In this document: one piece after another, positions 59,848-64,000 of the stretch
Numbering within the stretch: the stretch's first letter is position 1
Layout of the letters: every line of letters begins with the position of its first letter
DNA from: Herbiconiux flava
GTDB taxonomy: Bacteria > Actinomycetota > Actinomycetes > Actinomycetales > Microbacteriaceae
Assembly: GCF_013409865.1 (NCBI RefSeq)
Contig: NZ_JACCBM010000001.1
Span: 2,542,001 to 2,606,000 of the forward strand
Length of the DNA stretch: 64,000 nucleotides
Direction: 5' to 3'
The notes under the pieces: generated by a model
The model's input: only the letters and a program-made list of their open reading frames with translations
The model's database searches: none
Told to the model about the DNA's origin: nothing
Program-made: the position numbers and the translations under genes

Positions 59848-59943
59848 GTCACGATCGTACGTCGGTCGACCCCGTCCAGGGCCTCGGGGGTGAGGATGGG
59901 CGCGTTCCGTGCGACCATAGAGGACGGGGACAACGGGGGAACG

Positions 59944-59973
59944 ATGAACGTTCGAGAGGATCTGATCAACTGA
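59944..59973 (+). CDS. Nine-codon upstream ORF (possible leader peptide)
   Basis: [13 protein letters not shown] ends on TGATG, overlapping the ATG of the next gene by one base. There is a GGGGGAACG tract upstream as a possible ribosome site. It could give translational coupling. With nine codons it might also be chance. Confidence 0.35.
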   Translation: MNVREDLIN

Positions 59974-60335
59974 TGGCAAGCGGTGCGACAGCGAAATGCC
60001 CGGTCTGCGGTAAGTCTGTGGCGGTGGGCTTCGTGTCGCAGACCCTCATCCAGCACGAGAACAAGCTGAACGAGCGATGCCGTGGCACGGGCGTCACCCC
60101 GACCACTCCGGTACGGGGCGGCTCGTCCACCGGATCGAGCACCCGGCCGGCGTCCAAGACGGCGAAGACCAGCCCGGCGTCCAAGGGCGGCGTCACCGTG
60201 CGCAAGCTCGACGTCGACCCCGAGGTGCTGAAGGAGCGTCGCGAGCGCTCCGAGCGTCTGCGCGAGGAGCGGGCCGAGGCGGCCCGCGAGCGCAACGCCA
60301 TCGGCTTCTCCTACTTCGACGAGCCGCGCCGCTGA
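59973..60335 (+). CDS. Small zinc-ribbon/coiled-coil protein of unknown function
   Basis: A 120-residue protein. A short CPVCGKSV knuckle at the N-terminus (plus a later Cys in NERCRG) suggests a zinc site. A Ser/Thr/Lys-rich linker and a charged helix ([20 protein letters not shown], then [19 protein letters not shown]) follow. No family was recognised. It is followed directly by the methylase-like gene, whose first codon overlaps this stop. Confidence 0.65.
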   Translation: MASGATAKCPVCGKSVAVGFVSQTLIQHENKLNERCRGTGVTPTTPVRGGSSTGSSTRPASKTAKTSPASKGGVTVRKLDVDPEVLKERRERSERLREERAEAARERNAIGFSYFDEPRR

Positions 60336-61129
60336 GTCGTCGGCCTCCGGCGCCGTTCCTCGAGAGCGCTTCGACGCGCCGCCTGGCCGGCTTCGCGCTG
60401 GAGGCCGTGCCCGAGGTGCTCGACGGCTACGCCGAGCCCTTCCTCGACGGCGGGGCGACCGCGATCGCGGTGCTGACCGCGCGTCCGGAGGTCGTGGCGA
60501 CGCTCTTCGGCCAGAACCCGGCCGTGGTCGAGGTCTGGCAGGTGGTGCGCGACGACGTCGACGCACTCATCCGAACGCTGCGATGGCTGGAGGACCGGCA
60601 CTCGCCCGCCTTCTTCGCGGGGGTGCGTGAGCGCGATCTCGACCCCGCCTCGGCCTCCTCGCTTTCTCCTGCCGAGCGCGCGGCGCGCTACGTCTACCTG
60701 CGGGGCACGGCGAGACCGGATGCCCGGGGCGACCAGCCCCGGGTCGTGACGCGCGTCGCCGCCGATCCCGGCGCGGCCCCCGTCGAGTACGGTCGTGACG
60801 CGGTCCCGATCGACGAGACAGGGCTCCGGATGCTCGCCCGGCTGCTCGGCGACCGCGACGTCACGCTGGCGGCGCGGCCCCCGTTCGAGCTGCTCGGCGA
60901 GCTCCGCGAGGACGAGCTGCTCTGGCTCGATCCCACCGACGCCGCGGGAGACGTCTCGCCCCGCGAGCTGCGGAGCCTCGTCGGCTCGGCCGTGGCGAGG
61001 GGGGCCGCGGTGCTGGCACCCGGGCATCCGCTTCTCGACGGCGCGCGCGAGCTGGCCGTCCTCGCCCGCCCGGCCGACGACGTGACGCTGCTCGGCAGCG
61101 CCGCCCTGCGCCGCGCTCTCCGCCCCTGA
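60332..61129 (+). CDS. Degenerate Dam-like (D12-class) adenine methylase homologue, apparent CTG start
   Basis: A 265-residue protein that follows the layout of D12 N6-adenine methylases: PFLESASTRRLAG and VLDGYAEPFLDGGATAIAVL (the PFxGGG SAM motif), FGQNPAVVEVWQVVRDD (for NDINPEL...YRVIRD) and AARYVYLRGT (for AARFxYLNRT). The expected catalytic DPPY is replaced by LLWLDPTD. It seems catalytically dead. No ATG, GTG or TTG exists between the previous stop and the conserved start. CTG at 60332 (CTGA overlap with the upstream stop) is the best initiator. Function unknown. Confidence 0.55.
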   Translation: MSRRPPAPFLESASTRRLAGFALEAVPEVLDGYAEPFLDGGATAIAVLTARPEVVATLFGQNPAVVEVWQVVRDDVDALIRTLRWLEDRHSPAFFAGVRERDLDPASASSLSPAERAARYVYLRGTARPDARGDQPRVVTRVAADPGAAPVEYGRDAVPIDETGLRMLARLLGDRDVTLAARPPFELLGELREDELLWLDPTDAAGDVSPRELRSLVGSAVARGAAVLAPGHPLLDGARELAVLARPADDVTLLGSAALRRALRP

Positions 61130-61143
61130 CCCGGGTGCGGTAG

Positions 61144-61159
61144 CTTAGGGTCACCTAAG
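61144..61159 (+). promoter_or_regulatory. DtxR/IdeR-type iron box
   Basis: CTTAGG-GTCA-CCTAAG is a perfect inverted repeat matching the DtxR/IdeR core (TTAGG...CCTAA). It overlaps a TAGCTT -10 box at 61141-61146 and lies 16 nt before the start of the siderophore-interacting protein gene. Iron-bound repressor should shut the gene off. Confidence 0.8.
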
Positions 61160-61174
61160 TCGAAGGGGAGGCCC

Positions 61175-61975
61175 GTGAGCAACATCGCCATCACGCACGC
61201 CGAGTCGGGGCTCGTCCGCACCGCGGTCGTGCGATCGGAGCGGGTGACGCCGCACATGCAGCGGGTCACCTTCGGCGGGGGAGACCTCGACCGGTTCCGC
61301 TTCCGCGGCTTCGACCAGTGGTTCCGGCTGGCGGTGCCGGTCGACGACCGGACGCGATTCGAGCGGCTGCCCGACACCTTCGGGATGGGCGGCTACCTGA
61401 AGTACCTCGCTCTGCCCAAGGGCACGCGGCCGGTCATCCGCAACTACACGGTGCGGGCGTACCGCTCCGAGCCGGCCGAGTTCGACGTCGACTTCGTGGT
61501 GCACGGCGACGCCGGCGTCGCAGGCCCCTGGGCGAGTGCCGTCGAGCCCGGGTCTCCGCTGGCCGAGGTCGCCTTCATCGACCAGGGCTGCGGCTGGTCG
61601 CCCGCGCCGCACGACAGCGTGCTGCTCGTCGGCGACGAGAGCGGGCTGCCGGCGGTGGCGGGCATCCTGCGCGACCTGCCGCGGGACGCGACCGGTCACG
61701 CCGTGATCGAGCTGTTCGACGAGCGCGACCGGCAGCCGCTGGAGGCGCCGGAGGGTGTGCGGGTGCAGTGGGTGACCAGGTCGGCCGAGGCCGCTCCGGG
61801 TTCGGCGGCGCTGCCGGCCGTGCGGGACCTGCCCGCGCTCGAGGGGCGGGTGGCGGCGTTCGCTGTGGGGGAGTCCGCCGTGGCGACCGGGGTGCGCCGG
61901 CACCTGGTCGCGGAGCGGGGGCTGCCCAAGGCGGCCGTGACGTTCTGCGGGTACTGGAAGCGGGGCGGGAGGTGA
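61175..61975 (+). CDS. Siderophore-interacting protein (FAD/NAD(P)H ferric reductase)
   Basis: A 266-residue SIP-family flavoprotein. The FAD domain has ESERVTPHMQRVTFGG-like sequence (VRSERVTPHMQRVTFGGGDL), PVIRNYTVRAYRSEPAEFD and FVVHGDAGVAGPWAS. The NAD(P)H half has LLVGDESGLPAVAGILRDLP and ends FCGYWKRGGR. It reduces ferric-siderophore in the cytosol. GTG at 61175 is preceded by AGGGGAGG, and an iron box sits at its promoter, which supports iron-starvation control. Confidence 0.92.
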   Translation: MSNIAITHAESGLVRTAVVRSERVTPHMQRVTFGGGDLDRFRFRGFDQWFRLAVPVDDRTRFERLPDTFGMGGYLKYLALPKGTRPVIRNYTVRAYRSEPAEFDVDFVVHGDAGVAGPWASAVEPGSPLAEVAFIDQGCGWSPAPHDSVLLVGDESGLPAVAGILRDLPRDATGHAVIELFDERDRQPLEAPEGVRVQWVTRSAEAAPGSAALPAVRDLPALEGRVAAFAVGESAVATGVRRHLVAERGLPKAAVTFCGYWKRGGR

Positions 61976-62012
61976 GCGGCGCGAGCATCCGCTGATCTTT
62001 CTTCGGGGGAGA

Positions 62013-62039
62013 TGTCGATATCGCACGGCGCCGTTCGAC
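62013..62039 (+). promoter_or_regulatory. ECF42-type sigma-factor promoter
   Basis: TGTCGA (62013-62018), 17 nt, then CGAC (62036-62039). This matches the pattern reported for ECF42 targets (TGTCGA at -35, CGA/TC at -10). It sits about 60 nt before the DGPF gene and its coupled ECF42 sigma factor, so the pair is probably autoregulated. Confidence 0.7.
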
Positions 62040-62096
62040 GCGATAGTAGGAGGTGCACCGAAGCGCCTCTCGACGACACCCACGAAGGAGAACACC

Positions 62097-62504
62097 ATGA
62101 AGTACATGCTCATCATGCGCACCACCGCCGAGGCCCTCGAGGCGTCGAAGGACCTCGACTTCGAGGCGATCATCAACGCGATGGGCGCCTACAACGAGTC
62201 GATGGTCACCGCCGGCGTGCTGATCGGCGGCGACGGGCTGTCGGACGCGAAGGAGGGTTTCGTCGTCGACTTCTCGGGCGAGACGCCGACCGTGACCGAC
62301 GGGCCCTACGGCGAGGTGCACGAGCTGTTCAACGGCTTCTGGATCGTGCAGGTCGCCTCGAAGGAGGAGGCGCTGGAGTGGGCCAAGCGGGCGCCGCTCG
62401 GGGCCGGGTCGAAGCTCGAGGTGCGGCGGATCACCGACGAGAGCGACTTCGCCGACTTCGCGGACAACGAGTTCATCCAGAAGGAGAAGGAGTGGCGTGG
62501 CTGA
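62097..62504 (+). CDS. YCII/DGPF-domain protein, ECF42 partner
   Basis: A 135-residue protein of the DGPF (YCII-related) family. It has KYMLIMRTTAEALEASKDLD, VTAGVLIGGDGLSDAKEGF, the DGPYGEVHELFNGFWIVQV signature, and a helical end. AAGGAG lies 5-7 nt before ATG. Such proteins are regularly coupled to ECF42 sigma factors; their molecular function is unknown. The stop overlaps the sigma-factor GTG by 8 nt. Confidence 0.9.
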   Translation: MKYMLIMRTTAEALEASKDLDFEAIINAMGAYNESMVTAGVLIGGDGLSDAKEGFVVDFSGETPTVTDGPYGEVHELFNGFWIVQVASKEEALEWAKRAPLGAGSKLEVRRITDESDFADFADNEFIQKEKEWRG

Positions 62505-63834
62505 TCCGGCCGGGGCGTCGGCTGTCGGTGCCGGTGCCGGTGCCGCTGCCGTTGTCGGTGTCGCTGATGCCGAGGCGGCTGCTCGCCGGACGGTCGAAGC
62601 CGTGTGGCGTATCGAGGGGGCGCGCATCACCGCCGGGCTGGCCCGGGCGTACGGCGACTTCGGGCTGGCCGAGGACGCCGCGCAGGAGGCACTCGCCCAG
62701 GCGCTCGTGCAGTGGCCGGTCGACGGCGAGCCCCGGAACCCCGCCGCCTGGCTGACCGCCGTCGCCAAGCGGCGGGCGGTCGACACGCTGCGGCGGGGGA
62801 GCGGCCTCGACGAGCGGTACGCGTCGCTGGCCGGCGGGCTCACTTCCTTGCACGACGACGGGGCGGATGCTCGTGCCCACGACCTCGTCGGCGACGACGT
62901 GCTCCGGCTGGTGTTCATCGCCTGCCACCCGGTGCTCGGGCGTGAGGCGCAGGTGGCCCTCACCCTGCGGGTCGTGGGCGGGCTGACGAGCGAGGAGATC
63001 GCCCGGCTGTTCCTCCTGCCGGTCGCGACCGTGCAGCAGCGGATCGTGCGGGCGAAGAAGACCCTCGCCGCCGCGCGGGTGCCGTTCGAGAGCCCCGAGC
63101 CTGCCGAGTGGCCCGCCCGGCTCGGAGCGGTGCTCGCGGTGCTCTACCTCGTCTTCACCGAGGGGTACTCGGCGACCTCGGGCGAGCGGTGGATGCGGCC
63201 CGAGCTCGCGAACGAGGCCCTGCGACTCGGCCGGGTGCTCGCCGGTCTCGTGCCGCGGGAGCCCGAGGTGCACGCGCTGGTCGCGCTGATGGAACTGCAG
63301 GCGGCGCGGTTCCCGGCGCGCTCGGCCGCCGACGGGAGCCCGGTGCTGCTCGCCGATCAGGACCGGCGGCGCTGGGACCGGGCGCAACTCGGTCGCGGCC
63401 GGGCGTCGCTCGCCCGCGCCGACGAGACCGCCCGGCGGCGGGGGCGGGGACGCGGGCCGTACGCGCTGCAGGCGGCGATCGCGGAGTGCCACGCGGTGGC
63501 GGCCGACGTGGCGGACACCGACTGGGAGCGGATCGTGCTCCTCTACGAGGCCCTCGGCGCGGTGGCGCCGAGCCCCGTCGTGGAGCTCAACAAGGCGGTG
63601 GCCGTGTCGATGGCGGTGGGTCCGGCCTCGGCCCTGAGGCTTGTCGACGAGCTGGCCGCGACGGGGGCGCTGGCCGGTTCGTACCTCGTACCGAGCGTGC
63701 GCGGGGAGCTGCTCGCGCAGCTCGGGCGGGCGGAGGAGGCGCGGTCGGAGCTCGTGACGGCGGCGGGGCTCGTGGGCAACGAGCGGGCGCGGTCGGTGCT
63801 GCTCGGGAAGGCCGCGGCGCTGCCGAGCGCGTGA
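62497..63834 (+). CDS. ECF42-group RNA polymerase sigma factor with C-terminal extension
   Basis: A 445-residue sigma factor. Region 2 (RAYGDFGLAEDAAQEALAQA, NPAAWLTAVAKRRAVDTLRR) and region 4 (ALTLRVVGGLTSEEIARLF, LPVATVQQRIVRAKKTLAA) are followed by an extension of about 240 residues with TPR-like helices (for example LVTAAGLVGNERARSVLLGK), the ECF42 hallmark needed for activity. No anti-sigma factor was seen, as usual for this group. It is coupled to the DGPF gene and has an ECF42-type promoter upstream, so it likely activates itself. Confidence 0.92.
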   Translation: MADPAGASAVGAGAGAAAVVGVADAEAAARRTVEAVWRIEGARITAGLARAYGDFGLAEDAAQEALAQALVQWPVDGEPRNPAAWLTAVAKRRAVDTLRRGSGLDERYASLAGGLTSLHDDGADARAHDLVGDDVLRLVFIACHPVLGREAQVALTLRVVGGLTSEEIARLFLLPVATVQQRIVRAKKTLAAARVPFESPEPAEWPARLGAVLAVLYLVFTEGYSATSGERWMRPELANEALRLGRVLAGLVPREPEVHALVALMELQAARFPARSAADGSPVLLADQDRRRWDRAQLGRGRASLARADETARRRGRGRGPYALQAAIAECHAVAADVADTDWERIVLLYEALGAVAPSPVVELNKAVAVSMAVGPASALRLVDELAATGALAGSYLVPSVRGELLAQLGRAEEARSELVTAAGLVGNERARSVLLGKAAALPSA

Positions 63835-63865
63835 CAGGCCGCGGTCGGTGCGGGAGGATCGGAGG

Positions 63866-64000
63866 GTGACCGCATCCGCTCGTCCCTCCACCGCCCCCGG
63901 CTCCCACGACGAGCTCGAGGCGCTGCTCGGTTCGCCGCTGCCCCGCACCCGTGACAAGGCGCGGCCGGTGCTGCACGACGTCGACCGCGCCTGGCTCGCG
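63866..64000 (+). CDS. Pyridoxamine-5'-phosphate oxidase-like protein (5' part only)
   Basis: The first 45 codons of a gene cut off by the window edge. The stretch LEALLGSPLPRTRDKARPVL then HDVDRAWLA resembles the N-terminus of PPOX/FMN-binding split-barrel proteins of the DR2398 type. GTG at 63866 is preceded by GGAGG repeats. The family call rests on this short piece alone. Confidence 0.45.
   Translation, partial: MTASARPSTAPGSHDELEALLGSPLPRTRDKARPVLHDVDRAWLA

Overview
This is a high-GC actinobacterial chromosome segment, most likely from the family Microbacteriaceae. The evidence is strong G/C third-position bias, the split actinobacterial cytochrome bc1-aa3 layout (ctaCDF converging on ctaE-qcrCAB), the nrdR-pyrD-DUF3043 neighbourhood, DUF2510 and WXG100 proteins, LAxTG-type surface anchoring, and TAnnnT -10 boxes placed directly in front of start codons. 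The genus cannot be fixed from the sequence alone. No rRNA, tRNA, CRISPR array, insertion sequence or prophage was seen.

Left third (1-23.5 kb): accessory and metabolic genes. They are a very large modular cell-wall-anchored GH3 glycosidase, a TetR-quinone oxidoreductase pair, a GntP-type permease, a methyltransferase-like membrane protein, pnuC-pgi, an ABC1/UbiB kinase, a rifampicin-monooxygenase-like flavoenzyme, and an Ltp-type surface protein. A cluster of small regulators follows: a divergent winged-helix pair, HxlR with a VOC protein, and PadR with a HAAS membrane protein. A luciferase-like monooxygenase and an SDR oxidoreductase close the region.

Middle (23.6-44.6 kb): a ChvE/MmsA-type sugar ABC importer ends at a perfect 18-bp hairpin and is followed by a relic of an Hsp20 gene. 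A methionine block on the minus strand (metQ-metN-metI, an aminotransferase, luxS) couples methionine uptake to S-ribosylhomocysteine recycling. Then come dnaE, a compact translationally coupled WXG100 operon with a repeat-bearing small ORF, hisD, nrdR-pyrD, an M20 dipeptidase and an A-type Fe-S carrier with a classical terminator.

Right third (44.6-64 kb): the respiratory supercomplex genes ctaC-ctaD-ctaF (+) and ctaE-qcrC-qcrA-qcrB (-) face each other. Between them lies a collapsed, frameshifted cell-wall-binding-repeat pseudogene. After trpD comes glycerol/dihydroxyacetone metabolism: glpF-glpK on the minus strand and PTS-type dhaK-dhaL-dhaM on the plus strand, where DhaM carries an HPr domain. 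The end holds a deazaflavin-type nitroreductase, a zinc-ribbon protein coupled to a degenerate Dam-like methylase homologue that apparently starts at CTG, an iron-boxed siderophore-interacting protein, a DGPF/YCII-ECF42 sigma pair with a recognisable ECF42-type promoter, and the 5' end of a pyridoxamine-phosphate-oxidase-like gene.

The best candidates for undescribed biology are the WXG100 operon at 36.7-38.9 kb, with its coupled repeat ORF and upstream palindrome, and the catalytically degraded methylase-like gene at 60.3-61.1 kb.
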